A program made the position numbers and the translations under genes. Positions 42,200-54,269 of a stretch of DNA of 64,000 nt are shown piece after piece (the first letter of the stretch is position 1; every line of letters begins with the position of its first letter). The stretch lies in assembly GCA_013407085.1 (NCBI GenBank), contig JACCGJ010013258.1:157862-221861 (forward strand). The letters run 5' to 3'. Source of the stretch: Atriophallophorus winterbourni. Its lineage: Eukaryota > Platyhelminthes > Trematoda > Plagiorchiida > Microphallidae. The notes below the pieces were generated by a model. That model was not told the DNA's origin. It made no database searches and saw nothing but the letters and a program-made list of their open reading frames with translations.

Positions 42200-42840
42200 C
42201 CCTCAGTATATTTACGGGATAACGCTAAAAAATGAAAAACCTAAGCTTGTAAAGCAATTAAGGCGAGTATTCAGGAAACAACTTACCCCAGTTGCGGTCC
42301 AACCCCTGCTTAAAACTAGACACGGTACTGCAGGATATAAGTTCTTCTGGAAGCCGGTTCCAGAAATTTACCACCCTGAGGCTGAAAAAGTGTTTCCTGG
42401 AGTCTAGCCGACATCGCTCCTTAGCAAGTTTGAGTGAATGGCCCCGGGTACCCAGCTCAGGACTTAAGGCAAAGAAGTCGGTCATGCTAACGCCACTTAA
42501 CCCCTTCAAGATCTTAAAGGTTTCAATTAAGTCACCTCTCAAACGACGGCGCGTAAGTGAAAAAGATCTAGGGACTTTAGGCGTGCAGCGTAAGGTTTCC
42601 CTCGCTGACCCTCAATCATGCGAGTTGCGAGACGCTGTACGCTTTCGAGTCGAACGATGTCCTTCTTGTAGTAAGGGCACCACGCCTGGACACAATATTC
42701 TAAATGCGGCCTAACTAATGCCTTGTAAAGGGGCAGGAATACCTGGGGTCTTCTGCTGGATAACACGGATCTCAGCCGAAAGAGAAGGGGTACAAACCAG
42801 CCCTTTTGCAAATGATCAAATAATAACTGCCGTAAAGCAG
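42200..42840 (-). mobile_element. 5'-truncated CR1-like LINE
   Basis: Minus-strand fragment of a LINE covering only the end of ORF2 (thumb region and C-terminus) plus a short AT-rich 3' tail. The first part has LYKALVRPHLEYCVQAWCPY and KKDIVRLESVQRLATRMI (42,539-42,811). After a frameshift it has RGDLIETFKILKGLSG and LRVVNFWNRLPEELIS (42,258-42,542). These motifs are standard in CR1-group and jockey-superfamily elements. 5' truncation is usual for LINE copies made by target-primed reverse transcription. Confidence 0.85.
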
Positions 42841-43379
42841 GACATCAGAGAAATTTCGTTACGTACACAACACGGATTTTTCAAAATTCTTTATCGCCTT
42901 ATTAATATAATCACGATAAGAGATGATAATATATATTCTTGGATATCCAAGGCATGTAATACATGATCAGTTTATCAAAATTGGAACAGCAAAAGAAAAA
43001 AATATAACGGTGCAAATGACCGAAGTGAGCGGGATTTTTAAACATTTTTTTCCGTTCAATAATGGAAACGAATATACAGAAAGTGAGAAAAAAAATCTTC
43101 ATGTCTAATAACAATAAGATTTCATTTAAATTTTGTCAGAAGTTACGAATTGCAAGGATGGGAAAACATGGAGAACATAAATGGAAGGTAATTATGGAAA
43201 ATGTGAAGTGAATTGTAATAAATTGTCATAAAAAATTGATAAATAAATTATATATGTATCAATTTATGTTTTTTTACGGAGAGATTGGTTGAGAGGATGG
43301 AAAAGTGAACATAAATCCATCAGAATGAGAAAATCTAAGAAATTCTAGGGGATGAAAGAGGGTGTGGTTAAAAGAATGG

Positions 43380-43640
43380 GAGTAGGGTACGCTGTGTACT
43401 ACAATACTCTTGAAGAATTGTCGACGATTCGAGCCAAAATGTGTTCACCAGCCGGGTTTTCGTTATCTGCAGGAGAGTGAATCGCAAATGGAACAAATCT
43501 CGGGCGGATAGATTTCGAGCCAGTTTCACTGATGGTTCGGTATTCGAAGACACTGGAATATAATGAAAGATATTCTCTTCACCATCATGGTGAGAGGTCA
43601 TCAAAGTAAAATAGTTCATCATTTGAAAAATGAGAATGTA
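43380..43640. repeat. Possible short dispersed element, copy 2
   Basis: Shares the CTCTTCACC / GGTGAGAGGT inverted repeat with 42,122-42,147. Minus-strand frames in both start near TSHHxGEE/TSHRAGEE. Identity unknown. Confidence 0.35.
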
Positions 43641-43977
43641 CATTAAAAACATAATGTTTTTCAGGTTTTTTTTTACTTTTTTATTTTTTTGGTAGATTTT
43701 ATTGTTTTGCAAGTTTGGATAAAAATGTGACATTTATAAGATATATACATAATGGTGTATAGAAAATGTCATGGAAGGCAATGTGACAAATAGAAAAATG
43801 TGATGCAAGTCCCAACCTATGACGAGACATGCATAGACCCTATGTAACCTGACACTACAGCAGCGTTATAAATATCTAATCAGAAAAATAATTTTTTTAG
43901 ATGTTTCTATTTTTTTAGAGACATTTGTTTACGATAGAAACCTGAATTGAAACGATAAGGATAACTGCACATGGGCT

Positions 43978-44360
43978 AAGATACTGTCAGGTTGCCCAGG
44001 CCTAGACAGATATGAGATGGGGAATAGAGATAGATGTAACATACATAGACCCTAAGTAACCTGACTAAGATACTGTCAGGTTGCCCAGGCCTAGACAGAT
44101 ATGAAATGGGGAATAGAAATAGATGTAACATACATAGACCCTAAGTAACCTGACTAAAGAGATACAAAAAGTAAAGGTACATATAATACTAGTCCCAGGT
44201 TTTGATGTGTATGAAAGCACAAGCCCGATCCAGGCAAAGTGCCGCACAGTCAGAGACTGCACATGGGCTAAGATAGTGTCAGGTTGCCCAGGCCTAGACA
44301 GGTATGAGGGAAGAGTAGAAATAGATGAAACATACATAGACACTAAGTAACATGACACTT
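43978..44360 (-). repeat. Tandem 89-bp repeats in the 3' region of the CR1-like element
   Basis: The word GATACTGTCAGGTTGCCC, followed by AGGCCTAGACAG, recurs at about 43,983, 44,071 and (as GATAGTGTCAGG) 44,274. The first two units are nearly identical over about 89 bp; the third is offset by a 116-bp spacer. The tract lies immediately downstream (minus sense) of the ORF2 stop, so it is probably 3' UTR. A 97-codon minus frame across it is an artefact of the repeat. Confidence 0.85.
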
Positions 44361-44361
44361 A

Positions 44362-45213
44362 TTAATACCATGTATTTCGGACATTGCGAACAGTTCTATA
44401 CGTGTGCAAGTGTACAAAATACGTACAACTGGTCCAATAACCAGGAATACCGTGACAAAATATATTGTCTATAGAAGTGTTTATTTTCAGAATTTCGCAT
44501 AGAGATGCAGCAGTAAGAGAATCTACAAGTGTTTTAAATTTACCTGCAGATGTGCACATGCGGAAATGAAGTGGAAGAGAATTCCAAAGATGCGCATACC
44601 TAATTAAAAAGAAGTTTTGTCGAACTTTAGTGCGAGTAAGGGGAATATGTAATAGCCTCATTCGGTTACGTCGTACAGAACGATTGCAATCTTGGAAGCG
44701 CATGGTGAATCTAAGCTTAACTTGGTGCTCTGTGATGATTCGGAAGAAAAGAAAAAGATTAAGGCGAATTCTGCGTAACCATAGCGGATCAATGTCTAGT
44801 AGATTGCATCTTACTTTATAAGGTGAAGGATTAGAGTAGCCTAACATGATTTTGCTAATTCTACGTTGAAGGCTTTCTAAGAGAATACAGTCACTCCTAG
44901 CGATGTGAGAGTAGGCTATATTACAGTAATCAAGAAGTGGTAATACTTTCATTTTGTATAGACTTAGTCTACTTTCACGAAGGAGGAATTTTTGATTTAT
45001 CAAACCAAAATTCTGTCTAGCTCTTGCTATCAGAAATCTTACTTGTTCGTTGAAATTGAGAGATGAAGAATATCTAAATCCTAAGTCTTTGATTTCGTTA
45101 GAAGGTGCGAGTGGTGTATTGTTGAGAATAATACTACCGGGGGTATTGAGCAGCGTATACCCATGAATTGCGTCTTCAGAGCTGAGAATTCTAAACCCCA
45201 TTGTGAGCCCCAA
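44362..45213 (-). pseudogene. CR1-like ORF2 C-terminal part, shifted frame
   Basis: 283 codons overlapping the main frame by 133 bp. Contains SNEIKDLGFRYSSSLNF (the LG(I/F) motif after the palm), SRLSLYKMKVLPLLDYCN (thumb), CILLESLQRRISKIMLG, and the terminal FFLIRYAHLWNSLPLHFR, all expected for this family. It has no start codon of its own (opens with TTG). It is the continuation of ORF2 after an indel, not a separate gene. Confidence 0.88.
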
Positions 45214-47425
45214 CTTGAAAGGGTTGAAAGATCGTCGTTGAGAGAGTCTATAGCCTGTGATACCTCTATGGCTGGAAAAGCTAGAACAAGTTTAATATCA
45301 TCCGCAAAGATGAAAAGCTTCGAGTTTTTTACGAAATCCTGCACATCATTAATATATATAAGAAAAAGGAGGGGACCTAGTACGCTACCCTGAATGACTC
45401 CACTTGGTATAGGTTGTGTTTCAGAGGATATGCCATTAACGGAAACGGAGAAGGTGCGATCAGAAAGATATGAGCAGAACCAATTAAATAGGGATCCGGA
45501 AATCCCAAGTGATGATAATTTTCGAAGAAGAAGAGAATGAGGAACCTTATCAAATGCTTTGGTAATGTCTAAGAAAACTGTCAGTACAGCTAATCCATGA
45601 TCTATGGAGGCCGTTATATGGTCCAAATATTCCAGCTGACAGGTAATGCAGGACTTTTGATTTAAAAAACCATGTTGGAATGGAGAGAAAGCGTTTGGGC
45701 CCAAGTAAGCTATTAATGCGTTCTTGATCAACTTTTCGAATAGCCTAGAGAGAAAAGGTGTGTGATTAATTGGGCGATAATTAGTGACGATGTGCAAATT
45801 CCCTGTTTTAAGCCGAGGTACAATGACAGAATGTTTCCATTCGAGAGGAAAAATACCAGATTTAATAGAAAGATTAAACAGGTTTAATAAAATTAATGGT
45901 ATATCATCCGTATTTAGTTGCAAGATTGCTGGAACAAAGCCCACAATATCAGGCTTGTAAGAAGCTTTGCTTCGCCGACACATTGAGCTAACTTCTTGTA
46001 AACTAAAGGAGATGGAATCCATACACATTGAATTAATATTTTGATTTGGGAGCACAGGGTATACGCTGGTATTGAATGACTGACTAAAATAGTTCAGAAA
46101 AAGCTTACTTATTGCTGAAGAGTCTGATGTTGATGATTCCCTACCATCATCGTTGAACACAAGTGTAGAAATTTCATGTTTACTTAGATTATATCGAGAT
46201 CTCGTCAGACTGTTCAAAGACTTGGTCTTCGAAGCACTGTTCAGGGCCATTCTTTCTTGATTCTCGATGAATTGTAATTTGATTGTTGTAAAAGAGCTAA
46301 GAAGTTCCTTGAGACGTAAAAGTGAATAAAAGTCTGGTGTGTGGTTGACAAAGGCAGAAAGACGGGCTATCTTTTTTTCAAGAAGTTTTATTTTATCAAG
46401 TTTAATAGGTTTAGTCTTTCGATGAAGTGATGCAGTTACAAGACATTTAGAGAGATTTTTATGAAATATGGAAGAGATAAGATTAAAATCTGGAGATATA
46501 AAGAAGTCAGTCCAATCAGAGTTTCTGATTAGAGTCGAAAACTTCATCCGATCAATATAAAGACAATCATTATCTGTGCTGATGGATGTCCGAGTTTCAT
46601 GAAGATAAAGTTGGCACATAACCATTTTATGATCACAACCAAGAAGGGGCGGTATGACTTGCACATTACTAGGATTAGGACCCAATGTGAAAATAAGGTC
46701 TAGAAGGCTTGATTGCCTTGTAGGTTTTTCTACTGCTTGAGTGTAACCTAGTAAGCTGATTGCTTCGGAAAAAGAGGAAAATTTTCTAGATAGATGGGGG
46801 GAATTCCAGCATGTATAAGACATGTTAAAATCATCAGCTATAAGTTTATTTTTATGAGGGGTCAGTGAAACTTCAATAAAAGCATTTTTTATCTTATCAA
46901 GATTATGTGAAGATGGAGAAGGTGGGTTGTAAATACAACCGAAAATGGCGTCCAGTGAAGGTATATCGATCCATACCGAATCACCAATATCATCCGATGT
47001 AGAAGAAGAATAAAGTTTGGCCGGGATATCCTTAGTCATATATATGATGCAACCACCACCACGAGTGGAGCACCGATTTTTACGAAAAATATTATATTAT
47101 AATTTGGGAGGAAAAGGAGTGCGTCTGCATCTTCATCAGTCGTCTAAGATTCAGTGATTAAGACTACATCAGTCGGGTTAGTAGATAGGAAAAATTGAAG
47201 ATCAGACATTTTAGAAGTAATTGATCTCGCGTTAAATAGAAGGATGCGGATAGGGGAAGTAGAAAGAGGTGTATTGATGATAGGGGCCGGAGATTTGAAA
47301 CTAGATATCCCTACATCGTGTAGATGGGTGGAAACACAAGGGGAAAATTTGAAGGTTGGAAATGGTCTGAGTAAAACTGGGTGGGAGCGTATGATGGATA
47401 TATTTGTGGAGCAGGGTGTGGCCAA
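45081..47425 (-). pseudogene. CR1-like ORF2: endonuclease and reverse transcriptase
   Basis: The endonuclease begins at RILLFNARSITSKMSDLQ (about 47,260-47,210), a classic N-terminus, and runs to ITES, where the next codon, usually Trp, is a TAG stop. The main 652-codon frame (45,081-47,039) continues with FGCIYNPPSPSSHN, ADDFNMSYTCW (expected GDFN) and GCDHKMV (expected SDH). The RT domain is intact: NYRPINHTPFLSRLFEK, FQHGFLNQKSC, FLDITKAFDKVPHSLL, SGVIQGSVLGPLLFLIYIND and FIFADDIKLV (FADD at 45,297-45,308). An active-looking RT core with damage confined to the endonuclease start and one late frameshift is the notable point. Confidence 0.9.
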
Positions 47426-47904
47426 GTGGAAATTCTATGGGCGTTTGTTTGTGGTGGCTTAAAAGTTTGAGGGTTGGGATAAATATAAGGAAAGTTAAAG
47501 TTCCTATTTAGTCTAAGGTTTTGTGGATTTTCACCATGCTGCATAGAATGAGGGTAGGACCACGATGCAGAATTAAGACGACCGTAAGGTGAAGGACCAT
47601 AATAATTAAAGGTGGGAGCGTGTATAGGTAATTGGTGAAAATTTTTTCTTGAATAACTAGAATTACTCTTTTTAAAAGAGCCATTCGTATAAGGCCTAAT
47701 AATTGGCGCTTGGTTGAGGAGAGGAGCTATTGCTCTAAATGTTGGAAGCTTAGCTTTTATGTTATCCTTAATAATTGGGCGAGGGACAGTTTGTGGCTCA
47801 ACGATTACCTGGGGTGTAGCAGGTGATCCGACGTCTAAGCTGATAGATACAACAACCCTACAACCTGCACAACTTTTTGATTGGTTGAATCGCTTCGGCC
47901 ACAA
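47311..47904 (-). pseudogene. Pro/Tyr/Asn-rich region upstream of ORF2
   Basis: 197-codon frame overlapping the start of the ORF2 frame by about 115 bp. Low-complexity composition (for example RNFNFPYIYPNPQTFKPP) with no RNA-binding finger seen. It could be the end of ORF1 or an N-terminal extension of ORF2. Its beginning runs into the CCAAT-rich tandem repeats at 47,873-47,965. Confidence 0.5.
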
Positions 47905-47980
47905 CGCCTGTCAGCCTTCATACAGATTATTTTGATTGGTTGAATTATGATTGGTTGCTTTAGCTCCAATAAATAGCTGT
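47873..47980 (+). promoter_or_regulatory. CCAAT-rich repeat tract, left copy, with possible promoter
   Basis: Three inverted CCAAT boxes (GATTGGTTG at 47,879, 47,934 and 47,950) and one direct CCAAT (CTCCAATAAATAG at about 47,971) lie within about 100 bp, together with CTGTCAGCCTTCATACAGAT. The same module recurs at 52,005-52,135. A plus-strand ATG (MSSNDITQLF) follows at 48,009. CCAAT boxes bind NF-Y-type factors in animals; promoter function here is inferred only from their clustering. Confidence 0.4.
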
Positions 47981-48008
47981 GCAAGGGGTCAGCCGTCACT
48001 TTTAATTA

Positions 48009-49000
48009 TGAGCTCTAACGATATTACTCAGCTTTTTCAGGGAACCATTGGCAACCGCGCGATTGGAAGTCTCGTGGAATTGAACCACCTGCTGACCGAT
48101 TTCGCTCGATTGCCGTTATTGATGGAAACGATGCCAGGATATTAGACGTTCACGATGGCCTGATCAACGATCGAGGACGGGCAGCTTCTTCCCATCCACC
48201 TCTCGACTACCTCCAGTAGATCTGGATGATTTTTTATGCCACGATCAAGTATGTGGTCAGTGTGATTCCGATTAACCACCTGAGTTTGCAGGGAAAACAA
48301 TAGAATGGGAGCAATGCCCTAATTGCAACCAGTGGTATAATCTCTACTGTTTAATCACCCCGCCATTTGAAACAGATAAGTAGTGCTTTTATTGTATGCA
48401 AAAGTTTGATTAATTGCTCCATTGCTGATATTGGTGCCACGGCGATATTTGGTGAGTGCTATCATTCGCTTATCACTGACCCACTGTTTTTTTAACTATT
48501 TTTCTGCTTTGCAGGATCAATAAACCGTGATCACTATCCACGTGTAAGTCAATGGGCTGGCATTATAACCACGAAAATGTGATCCAATCTTTTCAAACCG
48601 CTGATGCAAACCCGCATTTTATTCGGAGTGAAAAGGTTGGGTCATAGTGTGTCGGGCTATAGTGTTCACCAGTTAACATCAACAACACGCTCGCTTAAAC
48701 GCGGGAACTGTGAAACTGTTAGCCACTTAATTAAACTTTTTATCTTATTCTTTCCGCCATCGCAATCCCCAACGAATCAATCGAGAGGAGAACCGATAAA
48801 GGTGAAAATTATCAATCGCAACTATCCATGCAACAGTGAAACCACTCAGTGATAACGTGAGTATTTTCTTTAGTGTTATTTCGTAACACTCACGAAAGAT
48901 AACCCGATCTGTTTTACAGGTATTCACATTTCGGGTCACTGGCTACATCGGAATATCAATTTGAAAGTAAAACAAAACTGGGAAAACTGATAAATTTTGT
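48009..49000 (+). pseudogene. Spliced-looking relic with a PHD-finger-like piece, origin unknown
   Basis: It opens with an ATG frame (48,009-48,143, MSSNDITQLFQGTIGNRA). After frame changes there is a Cys-rich stretch at about 48,245-48,410 reading CHDQVCGQC, then TIEWEQCPNCNQWYNLYCL and CFYC. The spacing WxxCxxCxxWY...CL...CxxC is that of a PHD zinc finger. Two intron-like segments of 63 bp follow: 48,452-48,514 (GTGAGT...TTTGCAG) and 48,857-48,919 (GTGAGT...TTTTACAG). In-frame stops show it is not a working gene. It could be a decayed host gene or an ORF of an unknown mobile element; it lies inside the CCAAT-bounded segment. Confidence 0.4.
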
Positions 49001-49799
49001 TGATTAAATCTCTAAATATATGTTTCCTTTTATCAAACAGTCTTTTTATAACTGTTATTCAATAGGATTTTGTTATGTGACAGGATAAATAAGCTTTGAA
49101 GGTGGGTACATAGTTGAAATTCGGTTACCATGCTTTGTGAGAAAGAGAGCAATGCTAGACGTTTGCCCAATATAAACATCCGAGTTTTATCTTTAAGATT
49201 TTGTTGGTCGATTAAGTACCCTAACAATCGAGAAGGATGAGATGATGGTCAGCTTTGACGTAAGCTCCTTGTTCCCAAACATGGGCAATACAAGCACTTC
49301 AGAATTAGCAATGAAGTCACTCAATTCCGATATGACCTTGAAGGATCGTACAAGTTTGAGCGTACAACAAAGCATCAACGGTGTAGCAATTTGTGTACAT
49401 AGGAACCAATTCTTTGTTTAATAGACAGCTATACAAGCCAAACGATGGTTTAGCGTTCCACTTATCAACTGAAATAAGGCTCGCTGAATGTCATGTTACC
49501 GTCTCCACCTGCTGACACCAAACAGACGGAAACAAGCTTTACCGTCTATCCAGTACAATCAACATTTATTCGGATTCAATTTCACGATAAGATTCGTTCA
49601 TTTAAAATGATTTATCTAGAGTTATAATATAACACATTCCGAAAATACGCCATATGCGTCTCAGTGGTCGTACAACGTTATCCACTTTCAAGAAAATAGT
49701 TTACTTTCCCTACAAGATTCATATGCGTTGATTTGTTGTTGCTCCTACGTTTGATCTTAAATGATCTTAAATAAAAGTACAGACTACGGTATACTACCA

Positions 49800-50095
49800 G
49801 CCGAGAGGCTAAGCTTGTTGCAAAACATTGAGGTCAACATGGGAATGTACCGGCTGGGTTTGAAAACCCGGTGGACGGTAAGGCTAAACGTGTTGCCAAC
49901 CCTTGAGGTCAACATGGGAATGTTCCGGCTCGGTTTGAAAACCCGGTGGACGGTAAGGCTAAACGTGTTGCCAAACCTTGAGGTCAACATGGGAGGGGTG
50001 CGAAGCAAACACACTGGCCGACAGAAAGTTGTTATTCTGAATGTAACCTGTTCTAAAGTGACCGTCAACTTGATACGTTGAGGTCAACATGGAAA
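49800..50095. repeat. 75-bp minisatellite
   Basis: The word GAGGTCAACATGG recurs at 49,830, 49,905, 49,980 and 50,080. The first three units have a strict 75-bp period and near identity (GTTTGAAAACCCGGTGGACG). Because 75 is divisible by three, both strands stay open across it (plus-strand repeat peptide EVNMGM.RLGLKTRWTVRLN), which is probably incidental. Confidence 0.93.
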
Positions 50096-50189
50096 TGTTC
50101 CGTAGTGGACAAAATGGTCGAGAAAACTTGAATTTGTTTTTCGGAATGAAACTTGCTCTAAGCAGACCGTAAAATACAAACATAAAATG

Positions 50190-51375
<1,186 letters not shown>

Positions 51376-51537
51376 GGAATCCGAGCAATTTGAACGAGAT
51401 ACACACAGCGGTTGGACCAACAAGCAGTCTGTACTGCTAATCTTTTCGTATGTATCGCATTGTGTGTATATATTGAATTTCAAGCTTGTATTTCCAAACA
51501 TCCTGCACACAACTGTTTTGAGGCTTATTGCAACTAA

Positions 51538-51650
51538 TCTTACTGTCTCAACCTGATGAAGGCAAACAGGAAGAAACAGTTAGTGACGTGCAAGTGCGGG
51601 TATATGAGCAACACATTACTTTGGCTATAAATCTATAATCATGAATACAA
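51538..51650 (-). repeat. 238-bp-family fragment, reverse orientation
   Basis: Carries CTGTCTCAACCTGATGAAGG and, further on, ATGAGCAACACATTAC, the reverse complements of the array words at 14.9-16.8 kb. A shorter fragment of the same kind lies at about 49,494-49,535. Confidence 0.7.
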
Positions 51651-52004
51651 CTCACTGTTCGCTAAACATATCACACTCTAGACAAACATAAATCGAAACA
51701 CTGTTTATTCGGTTAAATGCCAATTTCTATGAGCATCATAAACAACATCACAACAATCGTTTCAACTAAATTACATCTGCATAGCGTTACCGTTGATTTC
51801 AATCACAAAACAATTGTTTTCACCACGATTCCTCTATAATAAGCTTTGTGGTTCACAGTGATTCATTGATTGAACATCGTTTTTAGATCAATTCCTTTCA
51901 CTTTGTGAGTAGTCACATCCCAAAATGTTTTTTCACTTAATAAAGTCAAATTAGAGGGTAGACAACATCGAAAACTAATGTTAGCCATCGCACAGGTTGT
52001 CCGT

Positions 52005-52135
52005 CAGGTTATTTTGATTGGTTGAATTCTTATTGGTTGCATTAGCCAAAACTACTGTCAGCCTTCATACAGATTATTTTGATTGGTTGAATTCTTATTG
52101 GTTGCATCAGCCTGTCAGCCTTCATACAGATTAGA
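52005..52135 (+). repeat. CCAAT-rich repeat tract, right copy
   Basis: Two units of about 67 bp carrying TTTTGATTGGTTGAATTCTT followed by ATTGGTTGCAT, separated and followed by CTGTCAGCCTTCATACAGAT. Matches the tract at 47,873-47,965 in the same orientation. The two tracts bound the segment between ORF1 and ORF2 of the CR1-like element. Confidence 0.85.
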
Positions 52136-52151
52136 GGTAGTAGAAATACTA

Positions 52152-52766
52152 TCAGCCGGTGCTTTTCGTCGCGGGCTTGGGAATTTTGCGGGTGAACTTA
52201 CGTTGTAGGGGTGTGTTGTCACGTTTAAGCAACACATTCGAGAATCGAGGAAGTGAAGCTAGAACATGCTTGTTTTTTAGGATGAGAGAAGCATATTCTT
52301 CGTTAATAAATTTGATAAGGATTGGGGTGCGTCTAGCAATTGACGATTTACGAAGCCTAATGAGTGTCGCTGAGTCAGCCGGAAGGCCGTAATGAGAGAG
52401 GATTGACCGTTTGAGTTCATCCAATGGGTATTTATCGTCTATATTCAAAAGGATTATGTTCTTAGCTCTGAATCTCCGTTGCTCTATTTCCGAGGTTAGA
52501 GATTCAACGAAGCGTCCCGTGCGCTGAAGCAGATCGTAGTCAAGATTATAGTTGGGGTCAAAAAGAATTGCCAATGGTTCTAGTACCTTGAAAAGGCGCG
52601 ATATACTGTTTAATTTATCAGCCATGGTTTCAAAATTAGTCTCCAAATTGTGTCATTTAGAGAGTAGAGTCGACATATTAGAGTCTAGTACGACCGAACA
52701 TTTATTCGATCGTGGAGTGACACGTTGTGTGTGTCGAGATGTTTTCAAGTATTTAGAAAGCACCAT
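52152..52766 (-). pseudogene. CR1-like ORF1 (RNA-binding chaperone-type protein), broken near its start
   Basis: The main open frame is 52,152-52,646. Upstream in the same sense an ATG at 52,764-52,766 opens a frame that reads into LDSNMSTLLSK, a stop, then NLETNFETMADKLNSISRLF, so one stop interrupts a predicted coiled coil. Further on are AKNIILLNIDDKYPLDELKR, a KNIIL.NI..-type RNA-recognition-like fold start, and PRFSNVLLKRDNTPLQRK, the DRTPLQRR-type ending typical of ORF1 proteins of fluke CR1-group elements. It shares orientation with ORF2 at 44.4-47.9 kb. Confidence 0.72.
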
Positions 52767-52769
52767 ATT

Positions 52770-53680
52770 CAGCAAATAAACGTATGAATTAATATATGCG
52801 ATAGAGAGAACAAAGAAACTTGCCGAGTTTCAAACTGCCCGCGTCTATGCAAGTTCGATGCAAGTTCGACATTCTAGCAGGTTACCAGGGCATTTTTTCT
52901 ACCGGCTTATTTCGGGCGTGCATGTTTGAACAAATAATAAAATATAGGTAATTGTTGTTAACATTTTATCCAAAAAGTTTGGTGTCGGCATTTGCCAGTG
53001 AACTGCAACATATGAGTATATTATCAATGACGACGGGAAAAAACTTTGCTCAGTCGAAAAACAAAAGTTTATTTCAGGATCTGTTGTCAAATAGTGATTA
53101 TATTTTTCATTACATAATTGTAACTACCTATACTTTTTTATGGAAATAAAACCATTTCCTACTTCTTCTGATATGTTATGGCGAATATTTGAATGCTTTA
53201 TTCACTGTGAAGTTGCGTCTCATATATAAGACTAATATGTATCCTTTTTATAAATATGATGTTGAAGCTAATACATTATAGCTTCAGGATATGGACTTTT
53301 TGATGGTTTCCGAATATGATTCAAATTGAACTCCTTAAGACTCTATATAGATGCTCCCAATTCGTATGAGAACTACTGGATAAACTGTGCCGAATTAGAA
53401 CATCTGGAAACTTGTAAGATTAGGTTTGTGTGCTTGGCATAGCTGGTTAAGAACTGCACAAAACATGGTGGGCGCTGCGATAATTATTATAAACAACAAA
53501 TATCGATACTAACTGACGCACCATCAGACAAGCATGCTCAATTTTCCATTATTACATTAGTCATGGCGGGTGTGATTGACATCTGCTGAAAGATAAGCTC
53601 GATTGAGTAATCTGTGCACACACTAGAAAACACAAAGGTTAACGTTTTTCCACAGTTGATCGGAAGGCAGATTTGTGAGA
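52770..53680. other. No gene recognised
   Basis: Begins with a short direct repeat ATGCAAGTTCG (52,845-52,870) that may be 5' UTR of the CR1-like element. The rest is AT-rich without motifs. Confidence 0.35.
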
Positions 53681-53689
53681 TATCAGCCT

Positions 53690-54266
53690 CATACACCTTA
53701 TTGACTGCATACTTATTAGCCTTTTTTATCTGAACCGCTTAAGCAAGATGTCATTTCACGTATAGTTCAAACCCCGGCTTATCACATCTACCATAGTTAA
53801 GTCAACGCTGTGACATATGTCCTGCACGTGTTGCGCGAGTGCAAATCTCGGATCAGTGATTCATTGGAATTGCGTAATGCTTACTGATTCGTTGTTGTTC
53901 CGGTTAACCTAACCTTCTATTGAGCAATTTTAATGTTTGGCCGATATATACTTCGGAAGAAACAATTGCAGCTGCACGAGCTTTCGACTTTATAGTACCC
54001 TAACTTCGCAACGGAATTAAATATGTTTCGGGGAACGCTGATGAGTACCGCAAACCTGCATCTGTGTCGATGGACTTAAGGTCGAACGTATTACGTAGTT
54101 TACCATTCTGCTTTTGCAGTAGAATCCAATGTTCGGTGTAACTTGAATTTTGAAAATCAATTTGTTGAGGTAAATATGAAATGATTCTATTCTGTCGCGT
54201 TTTATGATGACAAAGGTATAATCGACTAAACGACGCTGTAGCTCTGACTGATGCAATTACATTCAT
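53690..54266 (-). mobile_element. Penelope-like element relic (RT piece plus GIY-YIG piece)
   Basis: Minus strand. RT: RRLVDYTFVIIKRDRIESF, then HIYLNKLIFKIQ (54,017-54,256). VDYT replaces the VDDT catalytic box, and the following F.I.LN.L...IQ.T pattern is that of Penelope-like enzymes. After a one-base shift comes NGKL...D..AGLRYSS (FLDV region). Next, around 53,920-53,970, is SSEVYIGQTLKLLNRR, resembling the YIG-T-R-L-R core of GIY-YIG endonucleases. Around 53,760-53,850 is ALAQHVQDICHSVDLTMVD followed by ISRGLN, like the end of that domain. The RT-to-endonuclease linker is missing, so there is an internal deletion near 54,000. Clearly inactive. Confidence 0.68.
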
Positions 54267-54269
54267 AGT

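Larger units (their letters stand above)
44362..47904 (-). mobile_element. CR1-like non-LTR retrotransposon, ORF2 and preceding region
   Basis: Minus strand. A Pro/Tyr/Asn-rich frame (47,311-47,904) comes first, then endonuclease, RT and C-terminus down to 44,362, followed by tandem 3' repeats. The probable ORF1 is at 52,152-52,766, separated by about 4.1 kb. ORF2 is broken by a stop at 47,144-47,146, a one-base shift in a T run near 47,085, and a shift between 45,213 and 45,081. These are few enough that the copy is relatively young. I place it in the CR1 / jockey-superfamily group common in flukes; a finer label would need alignment. Confidence 0.9.

Noticed and set aside
42292..42714. 140-codon plus-strand frame
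   Set aside because: Antisense shadow of the CR1-like ORF2 fragment.
44065..44358. 97-codon minus frame with a repeated CYIYFYSPFHICLGLGNL-like peptide
   Set aside because: It is the 89-bp 3' UTR repeat of the CR1-like element read in frame.
53755..53775. Box-B-like word GTTCAAACC suggesting a tRNA
   Set aside because: No box A at suitable distance, and the sequence is better explained as coding remnant of the Penelope-like element.
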